A stretch of 64,000 nucleotides of DNA from Arsenophonus sp031446125 (GTDB lineage Bacteria > Pseudomonadota > Gammaproteobacteria > Enterobacterales > Enterobacteriaceae), in assembly GCA_031446125.1 (NCBI GenBank), contig CP132909.1, positions 124,001 through 188,000 of the forward strand. Direction: 5' to 3'. The position numbers and the translations under genes were made by a program. The notes beneath the pieces were generated by a model. The model was not told where the DNA came from, made no database searches, and saw only the letters and a program-made list of their open reading frames with translations. Positions 48,094 to 57,243 of the stretch are shown here, piece after piece. Position 1 is the first letter of the stretch. Every line of letters begins with the position of its first letter.

Positions 48094-48564
48094 AATAAAT
48101 ATTTTTATAATTTTTTTAAAAATATAAATATAGTAAAATATAATATTAAAAATATTTTTTGAAATTGTATTTAATTTAATTCTTAAATGAATTTTTAATA
48201 TATTAGTCAACAATATTTTTATAAAAAATAAACTGATTTACCATATTGTTACTGGTTATTGTTTAATAAAGTTAAAAATTATTTATAAAAGTAAAAATTT
48301 ATTTTTAGATAAAAATAAATTGTCAATTTTTTGAAAAAAATATTATATTTTATTATAATTTTTACTTGTATAATTTTAATATTTTTAATATGTATAAAGG
48401 TAGGTATGTGATTTTCTACAATATTTTATTTGTTTTTATGTAAAGAAAAATTTTAATTTAAGATATTTAAAATATAAAAAAACTATCTTAATAATTTTAC
48501 ATGAGTTATTTCTTGTATAAAAATTTTTAATGTAAAATTTGTTATATTTTTAAAAATAACACTT
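48094..48564. other. Spacer between convergent ppa and ispB
   Basis: 471 bases with no frame beyond random expectation and no RNA gene. No clear terminator with a T-run was picked out for either gene. Confidence 0.5.
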
Positions 48565-49536
48565 TTAAGTGCTAGATCGTATAGAAATATATGGTAAACT
48601 TATTAAAGCATCTTTATAGGAAGAATGAGGTAAAATATCAATAATTTTAATTGCTTTTTCAGCTTCTTTTTTTGCTATTTCTTTAGTATATTCAAGAGAG
48701 CCACAGCGTTTCATAGTAATTAATATCGTTTTCAGTAAACCTCTACCATTACCTTTTACAATTGCATTACGAATTAGGGAAGATTCTTTTGAAGATCCTT
48801 CTTTCATTGCATGAAGCAATGGTAGTGTTAATTTTCCTTCATTCAAATCATTTCCTATAGTTTTTCCAGTTTGAGTACTATTTGAGTCATAATCCCGAAA
48901 ATCATCCATTAATTGAAATGCAGTACCAAGGTATTTTCCGTAATGTTGAAATGCTTTTTGTTGTTTTTTGTTTGCTCCAGATACAATTGCTGATGCGTGT
49001 GCAGCCACTTCAAATAAGCGTGCTGTTTTATTATATATTATTTGCATATAGGTACTTTCAGTAATATCGGGATTATTACAATTAATTAATTGTAAAATTT
49101 CACCTTCGGCTATGATGTTTGTTGCATTAGACATTAATTTTAAAATAGTCATAGAATTCAGGTCTGTCATCATCTGAAACGATCTAGTATACATAAAGTC
49201 TCCTACTAATATGCTAGTGGCATTACCAAAAATAGAATTAGCCGTTTTTTTACCGCGTCGCATATTAGATTTATCTACAACATCATCGTGCAATAATGTT
49301 GCGGTATGAATAAATTCAACAAGTGCAGCTATGTTAATGTGTTTACCACCTTGATATCCTAAAATTTTTCCTACTAAAATAGAAATAATCGGTCGAATTT
49401 TTTTTCCGCCACTAGTAATAATATAGTTTCCTAATTTATTAATGATCTTAATATTTGAATTCAATTGATTCGAGATTATTTTATTAACTGCTTTCATTTC
49501 TTTTTCTATTAACTGAATAATTGATTTTAAATTCAT
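48565..49536 (-). CDS. ispB: Octaprenyl diphosphate synthase
   Basis: Builds the C40 prenyl side chain of quinones from farnesyl and isopentenyl diphosphate. The 323 residues equal the E. coli length. The first aspartate-rich motif is LLHDDVVDKSNMRRG and the second is AFQLMDDFRDYDS; GGKKIRPI and NEGKLTLPLLHAM are also present. Divergent from rplU, as in E. coli. It implies a respiratory quinone is still made or finished. Confidence 0.96.
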   Translation of the reverse strand: MNLKSIIQLIEKEMKAVNKIISNQLNSNIKIINKLGNYIITSGGKKIRPIISILVGKILGYQGGKHINIAALVEFIHTATLLHDDVVDKSNMRRGKKTANSIFGNATSILVGDFMYTRSFQMMTDLNSMTILKLMSNATNIIAEGEILQLINCNNPDITESTYMQIIYNKTARLFEVAAHASAIVSGANKKQQKAFQHYGKYLGTAFQLMDDFRDYDSNSTQTGKTIGNDLNEGKLTLPLLHAMKEGSSKESSLIRNAIVKGNGRGLLKTILITMKRCGSLEYTKEIAKKEAEKAIKIIDILPHSSYKDALISLPYISIRSST

Positions 49537-49692
49537 TTTCTTAATTCTTGTATAAATTTAATTTTCAAAATAAGACAATATTTTATAAATTTTATATTTT
49601 ATTATATATTAATTTTATTATATATTGTATTGTATATATATATTATAAATGAATAATTATAAGATATTTTTATTATAATAAAAATCAGATTT

Positions 49693-49713
49693 TTTTTAGA
49701 TTTAATCTAAAAA
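49693..49713. repeat. 10-bp palindrome between ispB and rplU
   Basis: TTTTTAGATT (49693-49702) and AATCTAAAAA (49704-49713) around one T. It lies about 120 bases upstream of rplU and 157 of ispB. It may be an operator-like dyad or chance in AT-rich DNA. Confidence 0.35.
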
Positions 49714-49831
49714 TTGTATTTTAAAGTTTTTTCTTGTAATATTAAAATAAAATATTTTAAAAATTTACATTTAATATAAAATTTACTAATAACATAAAAT
49801 GTAACGATAGTTTTTTTTAAATGGGGTTGAT

Positions 49832-50140
49832 ATGTATGCAGTTTTTCGAAGTGGTGGTAAACAATATCGAGTTAGTATTAACGAAATGGTACGCTTAGAA
49901 AAGCTAGATATTACTAAAGGTAAAATTTTTGAATTTGATGAAATTTTGCTGATTAGCGATGGTAATTATACTAAAATCGGTTCTCCTTTTATTGAAGGAG
50001 CTAAAGTACAAGCTGAAATTATTGCTCACGGGCGTGATAAGAAAATTAAAATTGTTAAATTCCATCGTCGAAAACACAGCCGTAAACAACAAGGACATCG
50101 TCAGTGGTTTACGGACGTGAAAATCACTAGTATTGCTTAA
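49832..50140 (+). CDS. rplU: 50S ribosomal protein L21
   Basis: Binds 23S rRNA in the large subunit. The 102 residues start MYAVFRSGGKQYRVS and end with the basic FHRRKHSRKQQGHRQWFTDVKI, nearly identical to E. coli L21 (103). The ATG at 49832 has GGGG about 10 bases upstream. rpmA follows after 20 bases in the usual L21-L27 operon. Confidence 0.98.
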   Translation: MYAVFRSGGKQYRVSINEMVRLEKLDITKGKIFEFDEILLISDGNYTKIGSPFIEGAKVQAEIIAHGRDKKIKIVKFHRRKHSRKQQGHRQWFTDVKITSIA

Positions 50141-50160
50141 AAATAAGGAGAATAAAATTA

Positions 50161-50418
50161 ATGGCACATAAAAAAGCTGGTGGTTCAACACGTAATGGCA
50201 GAGATTCAAAAGGAAAAAGATTAGGTGTAAAACATTTTGGTGGCGCATCTGTATTAGCTGGAAATATTATTATTCGTCAAAGAGGGACTGTATTTCATGC
50301 AGGTAATAATGTGGGATGTGGACGTGATCATACTTTATTTGCATTAGCTAATGGAAAAGTTAAGTTTGAAATTAAAAAACCTAAAAATCGTAAATATGTT
50401 AGCATAATAACTAAATAA
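50161..50418 (+). CDS. rpmA: 50S ribosomal protein L27
   Basis: Its N-terminal tail reaches the peptidyl-transferase centre. The 85 residues MAHKKAGGSTRNGRDSKGKR and LGVKHFGG onward are typical of proteobacterial L27, which needs no N-terminal processing peptide. AAGGAG lies 8-10 bases before the ATG. A terminator follows the stop, so obgE, with yhbE lost, is likely a separate unit here. Confidence 0.98.
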   Translation: MAHKKAGGSTRNGRDSKGKRLGVKHFGGASVLAGNIIIRQRGTVFHAGNNVGCGRDHTLFALANGKVKFEIKKPKNRKYVSIITK

Positions 50419-50432
50419 TTATTTTTTTAAAA

Positions 50433-50463
50433 AACCCTGCAAAAATCTGCGGGTTTTTTTTTA
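50433..50463 (+). terminator. Rho-independent terminator after rpmA
   Basis: AACCC-(T)-GCA pairs with TGCGGGTT around a short loop, with one bulged T, followed by at least eight T. It sits 14 bases after the rpmA stop. Confidence 0.85.
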
Positions 50464-50552
50464 TGAATGATATAAACTTTATTTTTTTGGTATTCTTTAA
50501 ATTGCACATTATTATTTCATACATCATGTTTTGTATATAAAGAGAAAATATC

Positions 50553-51605
50553 ATGAAATTTATTGATGAAGCAAAAATATTAGTAATAGCTGGTAATGGT
50601 GGAAATGGATGCATTAGTTTTCGTCGTGAAAAATATGTTCCTAAAGGTGGACCAAACGGCGGTGATGGCGGTGACGGTGGTGATGTTTATATCTTAGCTG
50701 ATGAAAATATTAATACTTTGATTGATTATCAATTTAAAACAATTTTTCGAGCTGAGCATGGAAAGAATGGTTATAGCAGTAATTGTACTGGAAAGCGTGG
50801 ACAGGATGATTTTATCAAAGTACCAATAGGTACTCGTATATTTGATAATTTAAGCAAAAATATAATTGCTGATATGATTTATCATGGTCAATCTGTAAAA
50901 GTAGCTCAAGGTGGATTACATGGTTTAGGTAATACTAGATTTAAATCATCTATTAATCGTACTCCACGTAAAAAAACAATGGGTACATCTGGAGAAACAA
51001 AAGAATTATTTCTCGAATTAATGTTGCTGGCTGATGTAGGAATTTTAGGAATGCCTAATTCTGGAAAATCTAGTTTTATGAATGCAGTTTCTCGCAAAAA
51101 AACAAAAATAGCTGATTATCCATTTACTACTTTAATTCCAAGTTTAGGAGTAGTGCGTGTAGATAGCGAAAATAGTTTTGTTTTAGCTGATTTACCTGGA
51201 TTAATTCAAGGTGCAGTAAAAGGTGCTGGTCTTGGTATCTTTTTTTTAAAACATTTAGAACGGTGTTCAGTACTTTTGCATTTGATAGATATTCTTCCTA
51301 TTGACGGTTCTGATCCTTTTGAAAATATAAGAATAATTGATTTTGAACTTAAAAAATATAGTATAGATATGCTAAAAAAACCACGTTATTTGGTATTTAA
51401 TAAAATTGATTTATTAAATTCTGAAGAGGCCAATAAGCGTGTAAAATCAATAATAAAAAAATTAAACTGGAAAAACAAATATTATATGATTTCCGTAAAA
51501 AATAAATTAGGTCTTAAAGAGCTTTGTTGGAATATTATGATGCTGATTCAAAAAAAATGTTTACAAAATTATTCGTATAAAAATAGTCATTTAAATTTGC
51601 TATAG
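50553..51605 (+). CDS. obgE: GTPase ObgE/CgtA
   Basis: Essential GTPase in 50S assembly and stress signalling. It has an Obg glycine-rich domain (FIDEAKILVIAGNGGNGCIS, GGPNGGDGGDGGDVY) and a G domain with P-loop GMPNSGKSSF (near 170), TTLIPSLGVV, DLPGLIQGA, NKIDLL and a SVKNKLGL G5-type motif. The 350 residues compare with about 390 in E. coli: the variable acidic C-terminal tail is lost. In E. coli dacB and greA follow. Confidence 0.96.
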   Translation: MKFIDEAKILVIAGNGGNGCISFRREKYVPKGGPNGGDGGDGGDVYILADENINTLIDYQFKTIFRAEHGKNGYSSNCTGKRGQDDFIKVPIGTRIFDNLSKNIIADMIYHGQSVKVAQGGLHGLGNTRFKSSINRTPRKKTMGTSGETKELFLELMLLADVGILGMPNSGKSSFMNAVSRKKTKIADYPFTTLIPSLGVVRVDSENSFVLADLPGLIQGAVKGAGLGIFFLKHLERCSVLLHLIDILPIDGSDPFENIRIIDFELKKYSIDMLKKPRYLVFNKIDLLNSEEANKRVKSIIKKLNWKNKYYMISVKNKLGLKELCWNIMMLIQKKCLQNYSYKNSHLNLL

Positions 51606-52806
51606 ATGGATTTGATATTATAATCAGTATTATAAAATCTATATTCTAATATAAAAATAAGTTAAAAAAGGCAACATAATTTATTATTTTAATATATAAA
51701 TATGATATTTTTTATATAAATATTTTTTTTAATTTTAATAAAGAAGTGATTGTAATTTTTTCCAATAATTTTAAAAATTCAAATTTTTTTATGATAAAAA
51801 TTAATAATATTTATTTTTTTTTACAAGAAGTCACTAAAAACATAACTATATCAAAATATTTATTATAGAATGATTATTAAATGTATATTTGATAGGATTT
51901 TTTATTTTTGATAAATGGTATTTTTGTTGTTTAATGTTTTTTTATAAAAAATAATTTTTTTTTATTGATAATAAAAACCTTGAAAAAATTACTTTTAACA
52001 TTTTTAGATATAAAATCTACAATAATAAAGAATTTTTTGTAATTTTTTATTTTTATTTGTATAATATATAAAATATGATTTTAAATTACTTAATTAAAAA
52101 ATACTTTTTAAAAGTATACAAAATTTTGTTTATTTTTAATTATACTTTGAATATTAAATACTTTTTAGTAATTTAGTAATTAAATTTTTATTACTTTAAA
52201 AAAAATAATTTTGTTATAGTATGATTTTATTTTAAAGATAAATTATATATTTTTTTTATTTTTTCATAATTTTCTGGTTTTTTTTTAAAGATTTTAATAC
52301 CTAAATAATTTAAAATAAAACATTTTTTTTAAAAAATGTTTTTCATTTCAGTAAGTACAAGTGCTTTAAATTAATATAAATAAATTATTTTTTATTGCAT
52401 TATATTAAATCATTTTAATTCGTTCAGAATTATGTAGATTTTAATTTATTATTTATAATTAATATGTATGAAAGATATATTTATATAATTTTTTAAAACC
52501 CTTTATTTTATTAAATAAAAAATTGAATTTCATATAAAAAAATGAATAATAAATGCTTATTTTCAATTCTATTATTGCTTAATAAATATACAATTAAAAT
52601 TGTAAATAATAGAGAGTTATTTTATATTAAATAAATATATATTATAATAATTTTAAATTAAAAATTTACACATTTAAAAAATATCATTAAAAACAACAAA
52701 GAAATATATATTTTTTTATAAAATTTATTTTATTATAAGATTTTATTATCTTTAAAAATAAAAAATTAAATAAGTAATTTTTTATAAAAATTAGAGGTAT
52801 AGATTA
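51606..52806. other. 1.2-kb spacer where dacB is missing
   Basis: In E. coli dacB (about 1.4 kb, opposite strand) lies between obgE and greA. No SxxK, SxN or KTG penicillin-binding motif could be found on the minus strand. A mostly A-T hairpin with 12-bp arms sits at about 52317-52342. Confidence 0.5.
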
Positions 52807-53283
52807 ATGAAAAAGATACCAATGACGATAGATGGTGAAAAAAAATTACGTAAAGAATTAGAATTTTTAAAAAATATCCGTCGTCCTGAAATTATTTCTG
52901 CTATTGTAGAAGCACGTGAACATGGTGATTTAAAAGAAAATGCAGAATATCATGCAGCACGTGAAGAACAAGCTTTTTGTGAAGGACGAATACAAGAAAT
53001 TGAAGCTAAATTATCTTATTCAGAAGTTATTGATGTTACTAAGATTAAAAATATTGGAAGAATAATATTTGGTGCTACAATTACTATATTAAATATCAAT
53101 ATTAATAAAAATCAGACTTATCGTATTGTCGGTGATGACGAAGCTGATATAAAAAAAAATCTTATTTCGATTAATTCACCTATAGCTAGAGGGTTAATAG
53201 GTAAAAATACGGATGATATCGTAAAAATTGTGACACCCGGTGGTGAAGTAAAATATAAAATTTTAAAGGTACAATATATTTGA
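52807..53283 (+). CDS. greA: Transcription elongation factor GreA
   Basis: Inserts into the RNA polymerase secondary channel to rescue backtracked complexes by transcript cleavage. The 158 residues are the E. coli length. The N-terminal coiled coil carries the tip acidic residues in EHGDLKENAEYHAAREEQAF. The C-terminal FKBP-like domain ends with NSPIARGLIGKNTDDIV. An AGAGGT ribosome site lies shortly before the ATG. Confidence 0.97.
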   Translation: MKKIPMTIDGEKKLRKELEFLKNIRRPEIISAIVEAREHGDLKENAEYHAAREEQAFCEGRIQEIEAKLSYSEVIDVTKIKNIGRIIFGATITILNININKNQTYRIVGDDEADIKKNLISINSPIARGLIGKNTDDIVKIVTPGGEVKYKILKVQYI

Positions 53284-54178
53284 TCATTTTTATTTTATTG
53301 GATCTTTTTTATTTTTTTAAAGAAAGTAATCAAGATTGAGATGTATAAATTATTTTAGTATAAAATTTTTTATGTTTTTATGATTTTATATAAAAATCAT
53401 TTTTTATTGTTTTTTCAAGAATTATAAAGTATTTCAATTTTATTAATTAATGTCTTTTCAACAATTTTTTTTGTCAATAAAAAGTCTAATAAAATTTAGA
53501 ATTATTTTATAGTAAAATAATTAAATTGTAACATTTTTTTAAAAATATTATTATAAGTATTATTTTTATTAATAAATATATTCGTAAATCATTACAAATC
53601 ATAAATATTTGTTCTGATTTTAGAAGTTGTAATTTTAAATGATAATATAACACTATGTAGTGTTGTTTTGATAAAAAATAAAATTTATATTTTTTATTTA
53701 TGTAATTTCTAAAAAAAATATTATTGGAGTTGAAAAAATAAACTGTATTTTTTTTAGAAAAATATTATAATATTAAAAAGTAAAATTTATATAACTAAAA
53801 AATTTTTTTTATATATTAATATTGTGTATTTTAAAAATCATATATTGAATAAAACAATAAAATTTTAGATATAATGGTTATTTAATTTCAATTAAAATAG
53901 ATAATTTTTATTAGAAAAGTAGTCAATTAATATAATTAATTCTTAAAATAAATTTTATCAAAAATACTTTACAGATTAATTTCTCTTAATCATTTATTTT
54001 AAAGATAAAACATAATCAATCTTTATAAATTAAATTGATATCAGTTAATTGATATGGTTAATAAAAAAATAGTGATTTTTTATTCCATATATGATTTTTA
54101 AAATACACAATATTAATATATAAAAAAAATTAATTTTATAAAAATTTATTACTTAATCTTATTTATTGGTCTTATAAT
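53284..54178. other. Decayed interval between greA and the rlmE remnant
   Basis: In E. coli yhbY (opposite strand) and rlmE (rrmJ) lie between greA and ftsH. The total gap here (1073 bases) is close to what those genes would need. A possible N-terminal rlmE scrap is at 53725-53793, reading LKSKIYI where the enzyme has LRSRAWF. A dyad AACACTATGTAGTGTT is at 53649-53664. yhbY was not recognised. Confidence 0.4.
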
Positions 54179-54301
54179 AAAGATTATTATATAAAAATTT
54201 AACAAAATATTTTATGAAAAATAAAGAGATTGTTTAAAGTAAATGATTCATAGGTAATTTAAATAAAAGTATATATTTTTTTAGCGACAGTATGTATAAA
54301 A
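54179..54301 (+). pseudogene. rlmE: Probable remnant of rlmE (23S rRNA 2'-O-methyltransferase)
   Basis: In one frame the translation reads L*KIKRLF (from 54212), then NDS*VI*IKVYI ending at 54277, then FLAT. E. coli RlmE has LREIRSLF, PDSSRARSREVYI and VAT in the same order and with the same close spacing to the ftsH start. Several differences are single-base (AGA to ATA, CGA to TGA, GAA to AAA). The AT bias makes chance agreement possible, hence modest confidence. The position directly upstream of ftsH is the ancestral one. Confidence 0.45.
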
Positions 54302-54356
54302 TATAGTATTCTTTACTTTATATTTATTCAACATAGTTGAAAAAGAGGTTCATCTT

Positions 54357-56240
54357 TTGAGTGACATGGCGAAAAACCTTATTTTATGGGTAATCATTGC
54401 AGTAGTCCTGATGTCTCTGTTCCAGAGTTTTGGTCCTAATGATTCTAATGGTCGTAGGGTGGATTATTCTACATTTATGAATGAATTAATTCAGGATCAG
54501 ATTCGTGAAGTACGTATTTCTGATCGTGAAATTAATGTCAAAAAAACAGATAATAATCGTTATACAACCTATCTACCAGTCAGAGAAGATCCAAAATTGT
54601 TAGATACATTACTTGAAAGACATGTCACAGTTATTGGTGAACCACCTCAAGAACAAAGTTTTTTAGCAACTATTTTTATTTCTTGGTTTCCTATGTTGTT
54701 ATTAATTGGAGTTTGGATATTTTTTATGCGTCAGATGCAAGGAGGTGGAGGAAAAGGTGCTCTATCTTTTGGGAAAAGTAAGGCGCGTATGTTAACAGAA
54801 GATCAGATAAAAACAACTTTTGCAGATGTTGCTGGTTGTGATGAAGCAAAAGAAGAAGTGAGTGAATTAGTCGAATATTTGCGTGAACCAGGACGTTTTC
54901 AAAAATTGGGTGGAAAAATCCCTAAAGGGATTTTGATGATAGGACCGCCCGGAACTGGTAAAACTTTGTTAGCTAAAGCAATTGCTGGTGAAGCAAAAGT
55001 TCCATTTTTTACTATTTCAGGTTCAGATTTTGTAGAAATGTTTGTTGGTGTAGGTGCATCTCGTGTGCGTGATATGTTTGAACAAGCAAAAAAAACAGCA
55101 CCTTGTATAATTTTTATTGATGAAATAGATGCTGTAGGTCGTCAACGTGGTGCAGGTTTAGGAGGTGGGCATGATGAACGCGAACAAACTCTTAATCAAA
55201 TGTTAGTAGAAATGGACGGATTTGAAGGTAATGAAGGTATCATTGTTATAGCAGCAACAAATCGTCCAGATGTTTTAGATCCAGCATTATTGCGTCCTGG
55301 AAGATTTGATCGTCAAGTGGTTGTAGGTTTACCTGATGTACGCGGTCGCGAACAAATTTTAAACGTTCATATGCGACGTATACCCTTAGATCCGAGTGTT
55401 GATGCTTCAATTTTAGCAAGAGGAACACCAGGTTTTTCTGGTGCTGATTTAGCTAATTTAGTTAATGAAGCTGCTCTTTTTGCAGCACGAGCAAATAAGT
55501 CTGTTGTTAGCATGGAAGAATTTGAAAAATCAAAAGATAAAATTATGATGGGTGCTGAACGTCGGTCTATGGTTATGACAGAAAAACAAAAAGAATCTAC
55601 TGCTTATCATGAAGCAGGTCATGCTATTATTGGACGACTTGTACCAGATCATGATCCTGTTCATAAAGTTACTATTATACCTCGTGGTCGTGCGTTAGGC
55701 GTAACATTTTTTTTACCAGAAGGTGATCAAATTAGTACAAGTCGTCAAAAAGTAGAAAGTCAAATTTCAACACTTTATGGTGGAAGATTAGCAGAAGAAA
55801 TTATTTATGGTGAAGATAAAGTATCTACTGGTGCATCAAATGATATCAAAGTAGCAACTAATCTTGCTCGTAATATGGTTACACAATGGGGTTTTTCTCA
55901 AAGATTAGGACCATTGCTTTATGCCGAAGAAGAAACGGAAGTTTTTCTTGGTCGTTCAGTTGGGAAAGCTAATCAGATATCTGATGAAACCGCTCGTCTT
56001 ATTGATGAAGAAATAAAAGAAATTGTGGATCGAAATTATCAGCGTGCTCGTCAAATTTTGAATGATCATATGGATATTTTGCATGCAATGAAAGATGCAT
56101 TAATGAAATATGAAACTATTGATGCTCCTCAAATAGATGATTTAATGAATCGTCGTGTTGTTAGAGCTCCAGAAAGATGGGATAAAAATAATTCTATTCC
56201 AAAATTCTCATCGCAATCAGATAATCCCTCTTTGACTTAA
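54357..56240 (+). CDS. ftsH: ATP-dependent zinc metalloprotease FtsH
   Basis: Membrane-bound AAA+ hexameric protease that degrades LpxC, SecY and damaged membrane proteins. It has two N-terminal transmembrane segments (about 7-25 and 100-122), Walker A GPPGTGKT, Walker B IIFIDEID, the SRH region, and the zinc motif HEAGH. The start is TTG at 54357: GAGG lies 8 bases upstream, whereas the internal ATG at 54366 is 17 bases from it; this matches the longer E. coli form. The 627 residues lack part of the variable C-terminal tail. Confidence 0.98.
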   Translation: MSDMAKNLILWVIIAVVLMSLFQSFGPNDSNGRRVDYSTFMNELIQDQIREVRISDREINVKKTDNNRYTTYLPVREDPKLLDTLLERHVTVIGEPPQEQSFLATIFISWFPMLLLIGVWIFFMRQMQGGGGKGALSFGKSKARMLTEDQIKTTFADVAGCDEAKEEVSELVEYLREPGRFQKLGGKIPKGILMIGPPGTGKTLLAKAIAGEAKVPFFTISGSDFVEMFVGVGASRVRDMFEQAKKTAPCIIFIDEIDAVGRQRGAGLGGGHDEREQTLNQMLVEMDGFEGNEGIIVIAATNRPDVLDPALLRPGRFDRQVVVGLPDVRGREQILNVHMRRIPLDPSVDASILARGTPGFSGADLANLVNEAALFAARANKSVVSMEEFEKSKDKIMMGAERRSMVMTEKQKESTAYHEAGHAIIGRLVPDHDPVHKVTIIPRGRALGVTFFLPEGDQISTSRQKVESQISTLYGGRLAEEIIYGEDKVSTGASNDIKVATNLARNMVTQWGFSQRLGPLLYAEEETEVFLGRSVGKANQISDETARLIDEEIKEIVDRNYQRARQILNDHMDILHAMKDALMKYETIDAPQIDDLMNRRVVRAPERWDKNNSIPKFSSQSDNPSLT

Positions 56241-56341
56241 TAGAGCAGGTATAGGTTTTTAAAAGTGCCTTTTTCTTTAGATTGAAATTATATAATTATT
56301 AATGATTAAGAATGTTTATTGTGTAGAGTTCCATATTAAAT

Positions 56342-56372
56342 AAAACCCCAGGAAAAACCTGGGGTTTTATTT
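56342..56372 (+). terminator. Strong Rho-independent terminator after ftsH
   Basis: Perfect 11-bp stem AAAACCCCAGG (56342-56352) / CCTGGGGTTTT (56358-56368), 5-A loop, then TTTTATTTG. It ends the ftsH transcript about 100 bases after the stop and isolates folP-glmM. Confidence 0.93.
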
Positions 56373-56401
56373 GTTAGTATTATTTATTTTAAAAGGCAAT
56401 T

Positions 56402-57241
56402 ATGAAAATTAGTGCAAGAAAAATAAATCTTGATCTTGATGATCCTGTTGTTATGGGAATATTAAATTTAACTCCAGATTCTTTTTTTGATGGTGGAATA
56501 TATAATCGTTATGAAAACATTTTTCAGCGTGTTGCCAGTATGGTTAAAGATGGTGCATCGATTATTGATATTGGTGGCGAATCAACACGTCCTGGTGCTA
56601 GAGAAGTCAATTTACAGGAAGAGCTTGATCGTGTAATTCCTACAATTGAAAAAATAGTTGCTAGATTTGATATTTTGGTTTCTATTGATACTTCTAAAGC
56701 TATTGTTATGGAAGAAGCAGCAAAAGCTGGTGTTCATATGATTAATGATATTAGATCATTGCATCAAAAAGGCGCGCTAAAAGCAGCAGCTGAAACTGGT
56801 TTACCAGTTTGCATTATGCATATGTTAGGTCAACCTAAAATTATGCAAAAAATAGCAAATTATATAAATGTAATTAAACAAGTAAAAAAATATTTATTAA
56901 ATGAAATCAAGCGTTGTGAAGAAGGTGGAATTAAAAAAACACGTTTAATTATTGATCCAGGTTTTGGTTTTGGTAAAAATTTGGAGCATAATTATCAATT
57001 ATTAGCTAACTTAAATGAATTTCATAACTTAGGAGTACCATTATTAGTTGGTTTATCTCGTAAATCTATGATTGGGGAGTTATTGAATATACCATTAGAA
57101 GAACGATTAATTGGTAGCGTTACATGTGCGGTTATTGCTGCTATTAATGGAGCAAATATTATTAGGGTGCATGATGTAAAAGAAACTGTACAGGCTATGA
57201 AGATTGTTCAGGCCACTCTTTCCAGAAAAAGAAATAAATAA
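56402..57241 (+). CDS. folP: Dihydropteroate synthase
   Basis: Condenses p-aminobenzoate with the pterin diphosphate in folate synthesis; target of sulfonamides. The TIM barrel of 279 residues has MGILNLTPDSFFDGG, DIGGESTRPGA, SIDTSKAIV, NDIRSL, DPGFGFGKNLEHNYQLL, GLSRKSMIG and a C-terminal RVHDV, all pterin or pABA-site motifs. AAGGCAATT precedes the ATG. glmM starts 3 bases after its stop, as a tight pair. Confidence 0.97.
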   Translation: MKISARKINLDLDDPVVMGILNLTPDSFFDGGIYNRYENIFQRVASMVKDGASIIDIGGESTRPGAREVNLQEELDRVIPTIEKIVARFDILVSIDTSKAIVMEEAAKAGVHMINDIRSLHQKGALKAAAETGLPVCIMHMLGQPKIMQKIANYINVIKQVKKYLLNEIKRCEEGGIKKTRLIIDPGFGFGKNLEHNYQLLANLNEFHNLGVPLLVGLSRKSMIGELLNIPLEERLIGSVTCAVIAAINGANIIRVHDVKETVQAMKIVQATLSRKRNK

Positions 57242-57243
57242 TT

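Noticed and set aside
53281..53330. Terminator after greA (GATC arms near 53282 and 53300)
   Set aside because: Only 4-5 pairs around a long AT loop; not convincing.
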